In this document: in pieces, positions 1 to 7,390 of the stretch
Numbering within the stretch: the stretch's first letter is position 1
How the letters are laid out: each line of letters begins with the position of its first letter
Source of the DNA: JBEKTY01 sp049515555
GTDB lineage: Bacteria; Planctomycetota; Planctomycetia; Pirellulales; Thermoguttaceae
Length of the DNA stretch: 27,395 nt
NCBI GenBank assembly: GCA_049515555.1
Contig: JBEKTY010000108.1
Span: 1 to 27,395 of the forward strand
Direction: 5' to 3'
Position numbers and translations under genes: made by a program
The notes under the pieces: generated by a model
Seen by the model: only the letters and a program-made list of their open reading frames with translations
Told to the model about the DNA's origin: nothing
Databases searched by the model: none

Positions 1-194
1 TCGCGAGAACCTGGGGGTTACCCTAATCTCCAAGCGACTCGCCACGTACAAGGAATTCCGAAGCGCAACACAATTGGCCACAGTAACTTAGGCGTTTAAT
101 CAGACCAGGGCTAGGGTGAGGGCCGATAGTGACGCTCGTGCGCCTGTAGACTTGCGAGTCCGCTGTCAATTCCGTCTTCTCAGGGAGGACGTTG

Positions 195-272
195 GGGATA
201 AACGGGACACCCATAACCGCCCCTTAGACGCTTGTTCGGTCGAATATCAGTGTCCCCCTTCCCTTTTATCCC
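195..272. repeat. Imperfect inverted repeat, REPIN-like
   Basis: The left arm 195-210 (GGGATAAACGGGACAC) pairs with GTGTCCC at 250-256 and TTTATCCC at 265-272, with a short bulge in the right arm and a loop of about 39 nt. The size and layout resemble paired REP sequences mobilised by RAYT transposases, but no second copy lies in this window, so the family assignment is an inference. Confidence 0.4.
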
Positions 273-351
273 TTTGAAGGGCAAGCCAACACCCAACCAC
301 ATGGAGGGGAAATACCCTCCGAAGACACTGCCACAAATGTTTGCAAATTGC

Positions 352-379
352 TTGACAGGAATTCTGGCATAGGGATAAT
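352..379 (+). promoter_or_regulatory. Sigma-70-type promoter of the PEP-CTERM gene
   Basis: TTGACA (352-357), a 16-bp spacer, then GATAAT (374-379). This is a perfect -35 and a five-of-six -10. The predicted start is near 386, giving an unusually long leader of roughly 296 nt before the GTG at 682. Confidence 0.6.
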
Positions 380-681
380 GAGGGGGTTGCCGCCCATCAG
401 AGTCCGCGCGGGCAAGAACGATCCGTTCTCGCCAGGAAAACGGCTCACGTTAGCCCGTGCAGAGTGCAACCAGCCCCAGCGAGGCAGCGCCCGTTCGGTA
501 ACCACCGGCGTCGCACGCAGCACCAGGCATCGCCCTCGGACGAGCCGTTCTTGGGCCTGGGTAGTCCACCGCGTTTGTAATCCGTAGTGTGCTGCGCTGC
601 GCGGCGAGAGCTGTGGTTGCTGTACATCATGTTGGACATTGATACGAAAGATCGAGGCTTGCGTTTTCAAGGAGACGACAG

Positions 682-2496
682 GTGTTCGACAAGACGATGG
701 TGCGACTCTTGCTGGCGGTGGCCGTGTTGGCCTCTGCCGTGGCGATGCTCTCGGACGGGCTGATCACTACGGCATGGGCCGTGGACTACACCTGGATAAA
801 AGCGTATACGGGGCAGAGCGAGGACTGGTCGAACCATGGCCACTGGACTGGCGGCAGCGGCGTTCCGGATGCGAACAATAAGACCGCCAACTTCGACGAC
901 CCCACCAACATGGCAATGCCGTACTTCAACGACACCATGAACGGCAGTGGATTGGGACAACTCACCTTCAATTATGGCGGGTGGACGGTGTACACCGACT
1001 CGACACACGTCCTGAAGATCGACTCGATCACCAACTACAACTACAGTGCGATCTTCAGCCTGGGGGCCGGGGTGAACACCATTTATCCGCAGATCGAATT
1101 CAACGGCGCCGGCCAGAATGTTTACACGGGCAGCGGCAATACCCTGCTGATCAGCTACGGTGGCATCATCGGTTCCTACGCTCCCGTCATCATGTCCGTC
1201 AACCCAACCAGCAGCGACACCGGCGCGGTCCGGCTGGATTGCGCTAGCAGCGTCAGCGGCCCTTTCTTCCTGAGGGAGGGCACGATCCTGGTCGGCAATA
1301 GCGGCGGCCTGGGCACCGACACCAGCGATGCAATCGGCGTCGGTGATGTGTGGACTACCCCGGGCGCCAACGCCAGTCTGCTGACCGACGCCGCCGGGGT
1401 GAGCATCTCCCAGAACATCCTGGTCAACAACACCTCCGGCCACGAGGTCAACGCGACCTTCGGCGGCAGCCAGGCCACCGGCAATTCCAGCTTCTTGGGG
1501 ACGATCAACTTGGGCCGTGACACCAACCTGACGGCAGCCAACGCCAACGACGGGACCGCCATTTCGTTCAACAACACGATTTCCGGTCCGGCCGGCATCA
1601 TCAAGATCGGGTCGGGCGCGGTGCAACTGGCCCACGCCAATACGTACCAGGGCAACACGACCATCCAAACCGGCAAGCTGCAACTCACCGCCGGCAATGC
1701 ACTGCCCAGCACGACCGGCGTGACCCTGGCCAATACGGCCGGGGCGGTGTTGGACCTGAATGGCTACAGCCAAACCATCAGCTCCCTTTCCGGCGGTGGT
1801 GGCGGTGGCGGCGGCGTAACCCTGGGCGGGGCAACCTTGTCCGTCGGCAGCGGCAGCTTTGCCGGGACCATCAGCGGCGCCGGCAACCTGACCAAGACCG
1901 GCAGCGGCACGCTGACCCTCAGCGGCGCCGGCACTTACAGCGGCGGTACGAACATTACCGACGGCACGCTGTTGTTGGACGGGACTCTGGACTCCAGCGG
2001 CACCGCCGTAACCGTCAGCAACGGTGCCACTCTGGGGGGCATAGGTACCATCAGCCGGCCCGTAAACACAAGCAGCGGCAGCACTGTGTCCCCCGGTGAC
2101 AACGGCATCGGAACGCTGACCATACAAACTCCGGGCAACGGGGTGACGGTTCACGGTACGTTGCTGATTGACGCCAGCGGCGTCGGGGCCGGCGCCTGCG
2201 ACCTCTTCGACGCCAGCCAGGGCCTTACAGGCACACTGGACATCACCAACGAGGCGGTCAATTTCAACGTCCTCTCGGCTCTGGACGACCCGGCGTACGT
2301 GTTCGTAAAGTACCGGTCGCTGAACGGGACGTTCAGCGGGGTGACGAACCTGCCCGCAGGCTACACGATCAATTACAGTTATGCGGGCAACGAGATTGCC
2401 CTGGTGACCCCCGAGCCCTCCAGCCTGGCCCTGCTCGGTTTTGCTGCCATCGGGTTGCTAGGCTACGTTTGGCGACGGCGAGGGCGTGGAGCGTAA
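682..2496 (+). CDS. PEP-CTERM surface protein with autotransporter-associated beta-strand repeats
   Basis: A 604-residue exported protein, probably anchored or processed at the cell envelope. It begins at a GTG preceded by AAGGAG at a good distance (669-674). An N-terminal signal peptide covers about residues 1-32 (hydrophobic LLLAVAVLASAVAML, then an Ala-rich cleavage region before VDYTW). Two units of the autotransporter-associated beta-strand repeat type are visible: around residues 300-345 (IIKIGSGAVQL...TYQGNTTI) and 398-435 (NLTKTGSGTLTLSGAGTYSG). Between them is a run of eight glycines (about 1795-1818). The C-terminus has the PEP-CTERM sorting signal: PEPSSLALLG, a hydrophobic helix, then RRRGRG. 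In known systems exosortase recognises this tag; no exosortase gene is in the window. Lamin-G-like or passenger function cannot be told from sequence. Family assignment is firm, role unknown. Confidence 0.9.
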   Translation: MFDKTMVRLLLAVAVLASAVAMLSDGLITTAWAVDYTWIKAYTGQSEDWSNHGHWTGGSGVPDANNKTANFDDPTNMAMPYFNDTMNGSGLGQLTFNYGGWTVYTDSTHVLKIDSITNYNYSAIFSLGAGVNTIYPQIEFNGAGQNVYTGSGNTLLISYGGIIGSYAPVIMSVNPTSSDTGAVRLDCASSVSGPFFLREGTILVGNSGGLGTDTSDAIGVGDVWTTPGANASLLTDAAGVSISQNILVNNTSGHEVNATFGGSQATGNSSFLGTINLGRDTNLTAANANDGTAISFNNTISGPAGIIKIGSGAVQLAHANTYQGNTTIQTGKLQLTAGNALPSTTGVTLANTAGAVLDLNGYSQTISSLSGGGGGGGGVTLGGATLSVGSGSFAGTISGAGNLTKTGSGTLTLSGAGTYSGGTNITDGTLLLDGTLDSSGTAVTVSNGATLGGIGTISRPVNTSSGSTVSPGDNGIGTLTIQTPGNGVTVHGTLLIDASGVGAGACDLFDASQGLTGTLDITNEAVNFNVLSALDDPAYVFVKYRSLNGTFSGVTNLPAGYTINYSYAGNEIALVTPEPSSLALLGFAAIGLLGYVWRRRGRGA

Positions 2497-2557
2497 GGCG
2501 GGAAGGAGCCGTGGGAACGTGGAAAGCCGACCACGGGCCGACAGGCGCCGGTGCGGA

Positions 2558-2690
2558 TTAGAAGGTCGCCAGGAAGGTGTCGATGTCGACGTAAGTCAGT
2601 TCCCGCGGCTGGTCGGAAGCTGCCGTCTGACGGCGGAGATCGGCCAGGGCATCCGCCTGCTGGAAAGCCTCAAGGCCAGGCTGCCGTAGG
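2558..2690 (-). pseudogene. Possible C-terminal relic of a lost gene
   Basis: Read on the minus strand, this stretch encodes a plausible protein tail of about 43 residues ending in LTYVDIDTFLATF and a TAA stop at 2558-2560. The codons are GC-rich at third positions, like real genes nearby. Upstream, the frame runs straight into the repeat hairpin at 2718-2809 and loses coding character. It may be the last piece of a gene whose body was deleted. It could also be chance in high-GC DNA. No family can be named. Confidence 0.25.
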
Positions 2691-2703
2691 CCGTGCGGGC
2701 GGG

Positions 2704-2709
2704 TATAAT
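2704..2709 (+). promoter_or_regulatory. Candidate -10 box of the Uma2 gene
   Basis: A perfect TATAAT in GC-rich DNA, but the -35 region 17 bp upstream is poor. If used, transcription begins about 2716, so the whole inverted repeat 2718-2809 would sit in the 5' untranslated region. Confidence 0.35.
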
Positions 2710-2717
2710 TAAGTGCG

Positions 2718-2809
2718 ACGCGGAGACACGGGGACGCGGCGACGCGGGGATGGGGAGACGCGGTGAGTAGCGGTGTCTCCGCGTCCCCGCGTCTCCCCAT
2801 CCCCGCGTC
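2718..2809. repeat. Nested GACGCGG-type inverted repeat
   Basis: Built from variants of GACGCGGGGA and GACGCGGAGAC. The 23-bp arms 2741-2763 and 2787-2809 are perfect reverse complements around a 23-nt centre. A second 13-bp pair joins 2718-2730 with 2773-2785, so two alternative hairpins compete for overlapping sequence. It lies 18 bp before the Uma2 ATG. Confidence 0.7.
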
Positions 2810-2827
2810 AGTTCCCCCGATGCCGCC

Positions 2828-3382
2828 ATGAGCACCACCACGCTTACCACCGCCGATCAACTGCTTCGGATGCCCAGCGACGGCTTCCGCTATGAATTAG
2901 TCGCCGGAGAACTGCGAAAAACGACGCCAGCAGGCTGGACGCATGGTGACGTGGGCGGGTGGCTCCACGGGATGATGGCCGCGCACATGGCGCAGAATCG
3001 GCTGGGCGAGATCTTCATGGCCGGAACCGGATTCCTGCTGGCCCGCGATCCGGATACGGTGCGGGCCCCGGACATCGCCTTTGTGCGCAAGGATCAACCG
3101 CCGGCCGAACTGCCGGAAGAGGCCTTCTGCCCCGGTTCGCCCGACCTGGCCGTCGAGGTGGTTTCTCCCGGCGATCCCTTCCGCGAGGTCGAGGAGAAAG
3201 TCCAGGCGTGGCTCGACGCCGGCACAGCGATGGTATGGGTCGTCAACCCGAAATGGCGGACGGTGAGCGTATACCGGCCGGCCAGCGACATCCGCACGCT
3301 GACCGAGAACGACGAGCTGGACGGCGGCGGCGTCCTGCCCGGCTTCCGCGGCCGGGTGGGCGAGATATTCTCTCACCCTTGA
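2828..3382 (+). CDS. Uma2 family (DUF820) PD-(D/E)XK nuclease-like protein
   Basis: A 184-residue protein of the Uma2 family, a restriction-endonuclease-fold group greatly expanded in cyanobacteria and planctomycetes. The fold residues are in place: Asp82 in APDIAFV, Asp106 and Glu110 in DLAVEVVSP, and Lys124 in EEKVQAWLDAG, followed by the family's usual VWVVNP and VSVYRP strands. The N-terminus (ADQLLRMPSDGFRYELVAGEL) is also characteristic. Length is normal for the family. No Shine-Dalgarno site precedes the ATG; a GC-rich hairpin does. It appears to be a single-gene unit. Nuclease activity is predicted from the fold, but the cellular role of Uma2 proteins is not established. Confidence 0.9.
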   Translation: MSTTTLTTADQLLRMPSDGFRYELVAGELRKTTPAGWTHGDVGGWLHGMMAAHMAQNRLGEIFMAGTGFLLARDPDTVRAPDIAFVRKDQPPAELPEEAFCPGSPDLAVEVVSPGDPFREVEEKVQAWLDAGTAMVWVVNPKWRTVSVYRPASDIRTLTENDELDGGGVLPGFRGRVGEIFSHP

Positions 3383-3424
3383 CTGGCCCCGCAGATCCAT
3401 GGGGCAGAATCATATCATAACCCG

Positions 3425-3453
3425 TTGACAAAAGACGTCCAGACGTCTAAAAT
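3425..3453 (+). promoter_or_regulatory. Leaderless sigma-70 promoter of the methyltransferase, with GACGTC repeats in the spacer
   Basis: TTGACA (3425-3430), a 17-bp spacer and TAAAAT (3448-3453) are followed by six bases and then the ATG at 3460. The predicted +1 is therefore the A of the start codon. The spacer carries a direct repeat of AGACGTC (3433-3439 and 3441-3447, 8-bp period), each copy containing the palindrome GACGTC. This is a natural place for an operator or a methylation-sensitive site. Confidence 0.65.
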
Positions 3454-3459
3454 GCGGGC

Positions 3460-4632
3460 ATGAATGAGGACAACGCTCGGTGCGCCCCGGGACGCGTTCG
3501 CGACGCCATTCTCCAGGTGCTGTCGGCTTCCCCTGGGCCGTTGCGTGTCAAGGAAATCGAGGCGGGGGTCGAGCAACTCATCGGCCCGACGGCTACCTCG
3601 TCTGTCCGGTCATATCTTCGACTGAACACGCCCGAGCGCTTCGTGCGCCCCGAACGGGGAAGCTACGCTGTGGGGCGCAACCTGGCGTTCGATCTCGCGC
3701 CCGACGAGGAATCATCAGCGGAATGGCCAAGAGCGTTCGTTTTCGGCGGGGCTCGGCTTGTGCATGGCGACTGTTTCAGTTGGCTGCGGCGGCAGGCGGA
3801 CGCGCAGTTTCATGCCGTCGTGACCGACCCGCCCTACGGTCTTCACGAATACACTGTCGAGCAGCAGGCCAAGCTGCGGGCGGGCAAAGGAGGCGTGTGG
3901 AGGATTCCGCCCTCGTTCGACGGGCACCTTCGCGCGCCATTGCCGCGGTTCACCACGCTGACCGACGATCAACTCGATGAGTTGCGAAGTTTCTTTTTCG
4001 ACTGGGCCCGCGCGCTGATTCCCAAGCTCGTTCCCGGGGCGAACGTGGTCGTGGCCTCGAATCCGTTGGTGTCGTTTCTCGTCGCGGGCTCGCTGGCCGA
4101 CGCGGGGCTGGAGCGCCGTGGCGAGGTGATTCGCCTTGTCATGACGATGCGCGGCGGCGATCGGCCCAAGGCGGCCCACCGCGAGTTCGCCCAAGTCAGC
4201 GTCATGCCGCGATCGATGTGGGAGCCGTGGCTCATCTTCCGGAAACCGATCGAAGGACGCGTCCAGGACAACCTTCGCAAATGGAAGACGGGTGGATTCC
4301 GCCGTCCTTCAGCGGAGAAACCGTTTGGCGACGTGATCGCTTCCCACCCGACCCGCAAGAAGGAGCGATCCTTCGCACCGCATCCCAGCTTGAAGCCCCA
4401 GGCGTTCATGCGGGAAGTGGTGCGGGCCGTCTTGCCGTTGGGAGAAGGGCTGGTGGTCGATCCGTTCGCCGGGGCCGGCTCGACTCTCGCCGCGGCTGAA
4501 GCTGTCGGCTACAAGAGCATCGGCCTGGAGAAGGACGAGCATTACTTCAAGATGGCCTGCCGCGCCATTCCCAAGTTGGCGGCCTTGCGGGTCGGCAGGG
4601 ACTCTCAGCCGGACAGTTCCTGGAGCCGGTAG
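3460..4632 (+). CDS. Type II DNA methyltransferase (beta-type order) with N-terminal winged-helix-like domain
   Basis: A 390-residue amino-methyltransferase that should modify adenine-N6 or cytosine-N4 at the site cut by the neighbouring nuclease. Motif IV is DPPYG (residues 123-127); the AdoMet-binding motif VDPFAGAGST lies near the C-terminus (about 333-342). Catalytic motif before AdoMet motif is the beta-group order, with the target-recognition region between them. DPPY is commonest in N6-adenine enzymes, but this does not settle the base. Residues 10-75 (RVRDAILQVLSASPGPLRVKEI, then SSVRSYL) look like a winged helix-turn-helix and may bind DNA or the promoter. The start is chosen because a near-consensus promoter places +1 on this ATG. 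The 3' end overlaps the convergent nuclease gene by 28 bp, supporting a single R-M unit. Confidence 0.88.
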   Translation: MNEDNARCAPGRVRDAILQVLSASPGPLRVKEIEAGVEQLIGPTATSSVRSYLRLNTPERFVRPERGSYAVGRNLAFDLAPDEESSAEWPRAFVFGGARLVHGDCFSWLRRQADAQFHAVVTDPPYGLHEYTVEQQAKLRAGKGGVWRIPPSFDGHLRAPLPRFTTLTDDQLDELRSFFFDWARALIPKLVPGANVVVASNPLVSFLVAGSLADAGLERRGEVIRLVMTMRGGDRPKAAHREFAQVSVMPRSMWEPWLIFRKPIEGRVQDNLRKWKTGGFRRPSAEKPFGDVIASHPTRKKERSFAPHPSLKPQAFMREVVRAVLPLGEGLVVDPFAGAGSTLAAAEAVGYKSIGLEKDEHYFKMACRAIPKLAALRVGRDSQPDSSWSR

Positions 4633-5222
4633 ATCCAGTTCTCGCGGAGCTTCTTGATTCCTTCCCTGTGCAGCGTGGCCGTGCGGGTACCCAGCTCGCC
4701 GCGAGCATTCTTGCGGAAATCCTCTGCGGAAACCTTGCCCAGGTAGACCTCCGTGAAGGTCATCGGTCGCCGGCCTTGCGCCGGTTCCGTTTCGTTGTCG
4801 ACATCGTAAACGAAAACGCACATCCACTGATCGCGAGCGCCATGGGTGTCGACCGCTCCGCCGGGCTTTCGCGTGGCCTTGACCTCGATTCCTTGGCTGC
4901 CCGCCCCCACGGCGTTGTTTGGGTAAATGCCTTGCACAACGAGGTCCGGATGGCCGTTGAAATGCTGATTCTGGGTAAGGGTCCGCGCGTGGCTCGCCAA
5001 GCTGCTGGTGAGCATGTCGGACAGCACGCCAGACATGATCGCCGGGCGCAGCATGTCGTCCAGGTGTTGCAGCCCCTTCTTCGTCAGGAGTTCGTTGACG
5101 TCGAAGAAGAAATCGTAGACATCCTGCATGGCGATGTGAAAGTCTTGCAATCGCAGCTCGTAAGGCAGGTTCGCGGAGTTGTTGAACCGATCCCCTGCCA
5201 CTTCGTTGCGATAGATTGCCAT
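4605..5222 (-). CDS. Predicted type II restriction endonuclease (PD-(D/E)XK)
   Basis: A 205-residue protein with a PD-(D/E)XK signature: HPDLVV (Asp93), 19 residues later GIEVKATRKP (Glu113, Lys115), then RDQWMCVFVYDVD. The order fits a type II restriction nuclease core, and the position tail to tail with a DNA methyltransferase (28-bp overlap, 4605-4632) makes this the likely cutter. I do not recognise the specificity family. On the minus strand it follows the sugar symporter by only 31 bp and has no obvious promoter or close Shine-Dalgarno of its own. It may therefore depend on read-through from the symporter transcript, unlike its methyltransferase, which has a strong promoter. That asymmetry would favour methylation before cutting. 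Confidence 0.75.
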   Translation of the reverse strand: MAIYRNEVAGDRFNNSANLPYELRLQDFHIAMQDVYDFFFDVNELLTKKGLQHLDDMLRPAIMSGVLSDMLTSSLASHARTLTQNQHFNGHPDLVVQGIYPNNAVGAGSQGIEVKATRKPGGAVDTHGARDQWMCVFVYDVDNETEPAQGRRPMTFTEVYLGKVSAEDFRKNARGELGTRTATLHREGIKKLRENWIYRLQELSG

Positions 5223-5253
5223 ACTGCGTCCCAGTCTTGCCGCTGTCGCCTCC

Positions 5254-7320
5254 TCACTCCACGCGGGCCGAGCCGTCAGCTTCTACCGAGCTGAGCCTGC
5301 GCCAGCCGAAGCCGTAGCAGGCCACCAGCGCGAAGCACGCCATGGGCACGATGAACCCGCGGCCCATGTCGTACTTGTCGGCCACGTAACCCATCAACTT
5401 GGGCAAGATGGCGCCGCCCATGATCGCCATGACGATGAAGGCCGACGCTTTTTTCGCCCGTGCCCCCAGGCCGAAAATGCCCAGGGCGAAGATCGTCGGG
5501 AACATGATCGACATGAAGAAGTAGCTCAGGAACACGCAGGCCACCGATAGCCAGCCCAGCTTGAGGAAGACCACCAGGCAGGCGGCGACGTTCAACAGGC
5601 CGTACAGCCCGAGAATCTTGTGCGCGGAGAATTTCTTCAGCAGCCCGGAGCCGGTGAACCGGCCGATCAGGAAGCACACGAAACCGATCGAGGCGAGAAT
5701 GGAGGCCCCTTTGTCACTGATGCCCAGCACGCCGTCATGGTAGGCGAGCACGCCCGGATAGGCGTCTTCCAGGAGCAGGCGGTTGAGGCGGGCCAGATTC
5801 ACGCCCCCCGGCTTCTGCTCTTCCTTCGGCAGCGCCTCCCATAGGGCCTTCTCCGACAGCAATTGCCGCGTCTTCTCGCTGAGGCTGATTCCAGCGAAGC
5901 GCTGTGGATCGTAGAGCAATTGCTCCTTTTTGGCCTTGTTCGGGTCCTGCCTTACGATCTTGTTCAGGTCTTGGGCCAGGCCGGATCGCAGGAGGATGGC
6001 CTCGGCGGCGGAATCCTGGTAGTCGGCCAAGGCGCCGCGGGTTTCCTCCGACAACTGGCTGGCCAGGAACGCCGACACCGCGTCCGGCTTCTGCTTCAAT
6101 TTGTTTGCAAACGCCGGCAGGTCCTTGATGTCGTCCTTCACGAATCGCGTCTTGACCTCGATCCAGTTCTTCGACATGGGCGCCTGCCACGAAGCCGGCA
6201 GGGGCGGGACCTCCTCGGTCATGTAGTTGATGAGGAAACTGAAAATGCCGGCCTGTGCGGCAACGTAGAAGAACTGGGTCATGGTGGCCGCCGAAAAGTG
6301 CGGATGCGACCACATGCTGTGATGCGAAATCTTCTTCGCCGTCGGAATGAGAACTACGGCCGTGAGGGCCGCCAGCACGCCCGCGGCGGCACAAATCACC
6401 ACCAGCAGTGAATTATGGGCGGTGATTTCCAGGCCCGCGGGGTGCGGAATCGACGATGCCAGCCCCACCAAACGCTGGCCCACGTCGCAGGCCGAGACGA
6501 TCAACCACAGGATCATGCCGCAAATGCCGATCAGCACGGTGGCGTTCAGCAGCAGCAGCCAGTAGACCTGCACGCGGTTCACCTCTCTGTCCGCACGGGC
6601 GGAAGTCGCGACGGCGTCGCTCTCGTCCAGGTGGTAATCGTCCTCCATCTTTATGTCGGGAACGTTGGCCAAGTAGAAGATGACCGCCAGCACCAGCACC
6701 ACGCCCGCCACGATGACGTAAGGGATGTAGAGCGTCTCGCTGCCGGTGCTGCGGCCGGCGGCATCGGTGGAATAGAAGAACAGGCCGCCGATGATCGGGC
6801 CGCAGATCCAACCCACGCCGTTGCAGGATTGGGCCAGATTGATGCGGGTGGCCGCGTAGCGCGTCGGCCCGAGCACCGTCGTGTAGGGATTGGCCACCGT
6901 TTCCAGGAACGTCAGTCCGGCGGCTATGGCACACACGCCGGCCAGGTATCCGATGAAGGCCGTGCTGGCCGTCACGCTCCCGGCATGGGCCAGGGCATTG
7001 ATTCGCGTGGCGGGCAGGAACCAGAATCCGCCGAGGGCCACCATCAACAACCCGGCGATTATGCCGCCCTTGTAGCCCAGGCGGCTCGCCAGCCAGCCGG
7101 CCGGCATGGCCATCAGAAAGTATCCCAGGTAGTGCGCGAACTGCACCCAGGCCGATTGCGACTTGGTCAGGCCCAGCTCATCCTGGAAGTGCTTGTCCAT
7201 CACGTCGATCATGCCGTTGCAGATTCCCCACAGGAGGAACAGCGAGCTGACCAGGATGAACGTGAACATCAAGTTCTTTCCGTCAGCGGTTACGAAAAGG
7301 CTTTTCTGCTCTGTGCGCAT
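5254..7320 (-). CDS. FucP/GluP-family sugar:proton symporter (MFS), unusually large
   Basis: A 688-residue inner-membrane transporter of the fucose/glucose/galactose:H+ symporter group of the major facilitator superfamily. Hallmarks are SLFLLWGICNGMIDVM in the first helix, TFLETVANPY (the Glu expected to carry the proton), IGRFTGS, and FMSIMFPTIFALGIFGLG. FucP has about 440 residues and 12 helices. This protein differs in two ways. It has two additional hydrophobic segments (around residues 250-330, including LLLLNATVLIGICGMILWLIV) in the middle of the chain. It also has a soluble, charged stretch of about 170 residues (roughly 368-538) in the loop between the canonical seventh and eighth helices. 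The sugar cannot be read from the sequence. It has its own promoter (7391-7419) and is followed by the restriction nuclease on the same strand. Confidence 0.85.
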   Translation of the reverse strand: MRTEQKSLFVTADGKNLMFTFILVSSLFLLWGICNGMIDVMDKHFQDELGLTKSQSAWVQFAHYLGYFLMAMPAGWLASRLGYKGGIIAGLLMVALGGFWFLPATRINALAHAGSVTASTAFIGYLAGVCAIAAGLTFLETVANPYTTVLGPTRYAATRINLAQSCNGVGWICGPIIGGLFFYSTDAAGRSTGSETLYIPYVIVAGVVLVLAVIFYLANVPDIKMEDDYHLDESDAVATSARADREVNRVQVYWLLLLNATVLIGICGMILWLIVSACDVGQRLVGLASSIPHPAGLEITAHNSLLVVICAAAGVLAALTAVVLIPTAKKISHHSMWSHPHFSAATMTQFFYVAAQAGIFSFLINYMTEEVPPLPASWQAPMSKNWIEVKTRFVKDDIKDLPAFANKLKQKPDAVSAFLASQLSEETRGALADYQDSAAEAILLRSGLAQDLNKIVRQDPNKAKKEQLLYDPQRFAGISLSEKTRQLLSEKALWEALPKEEQKPGGVNLARLNRLLLEDAYPGVLAYHDGVLGISDKGASILASIGFVCFLIGRFTGSGLLKKFSAHKILGLYGLLNVAACLVVFLKLGWLSVACVFLSYFFMSIMFPTIFALGIFGLGARAKKASAFIVMAIMGGAILPKLMGYVADKYDMGRGFIVPMACFALVACYGFGWRRLSSVEADGSARVE

Positions 7321-7390
7321 GGCGTTGCTCTTTTGTGCTCGCGGCGGTTGAGGGAGACCGGGCAGTGCCCTTGGGGACGATTAGCCGTGT

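Larger units (their letters stand above)
1..681. other. Gene-free upstream region and long leader of the PEP-CTERM gene
   Basis: No convincing gene is visible here. Short open frames exist on both strands, but none has a recognisable domain and their composition is not gene-like. Base composition is visibly less GC-rich than the rest of the window, at least up to about 380. The stretch holds an imperfect inverted repeat at 195-272, a strong sigma-70-type promoter at 352-379, and a predicted untranslated leader of about 296 nt (386-681) ahead of the PEP-CTERM gene. No known riboswitch signature was recognised in the leader. Confidence 0.6.
2497..2827. other. Spacer between the PEP-CTERM and Uma2 genes
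   Basis: 331 bp without an intact gene. It contains a possible relic of a coding tail on the minus strand (2558-2690), a TATAAT box at 2704-2709, and a nested GC-rich inverted repeat at 2718-2809 directly before the Uma2 start. No Rho-independent terminator with a T tract was seen. Confidence 0.5.

Noticed and set aside
329..345. Sigma-54-like TGCCAC...TTGCA before the PEP-CTERM gene
   Set aside because: Some PEP-CTERM genes elsewhere have sigma-54 promoters, but here the invariant GG is GC and the spacing is one base too long; a much better sigma-70 promoter follows at once.
386..681. Known riboswitch in the PEP-CTERM leader
   Set aside because: I looked for cyclic-di-GMP and cobalamin hallmark segments and found none; only an unknown RNA remains possible.
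667..2154. A 495-codon minus-strand open frame opposite the PEP-CTERM gene
   Set aside because: No domain and an Ala/Gly/Val-rich shadow composition; the plus strand has a signal peptide, repeats and a PEP-CTERM tag.
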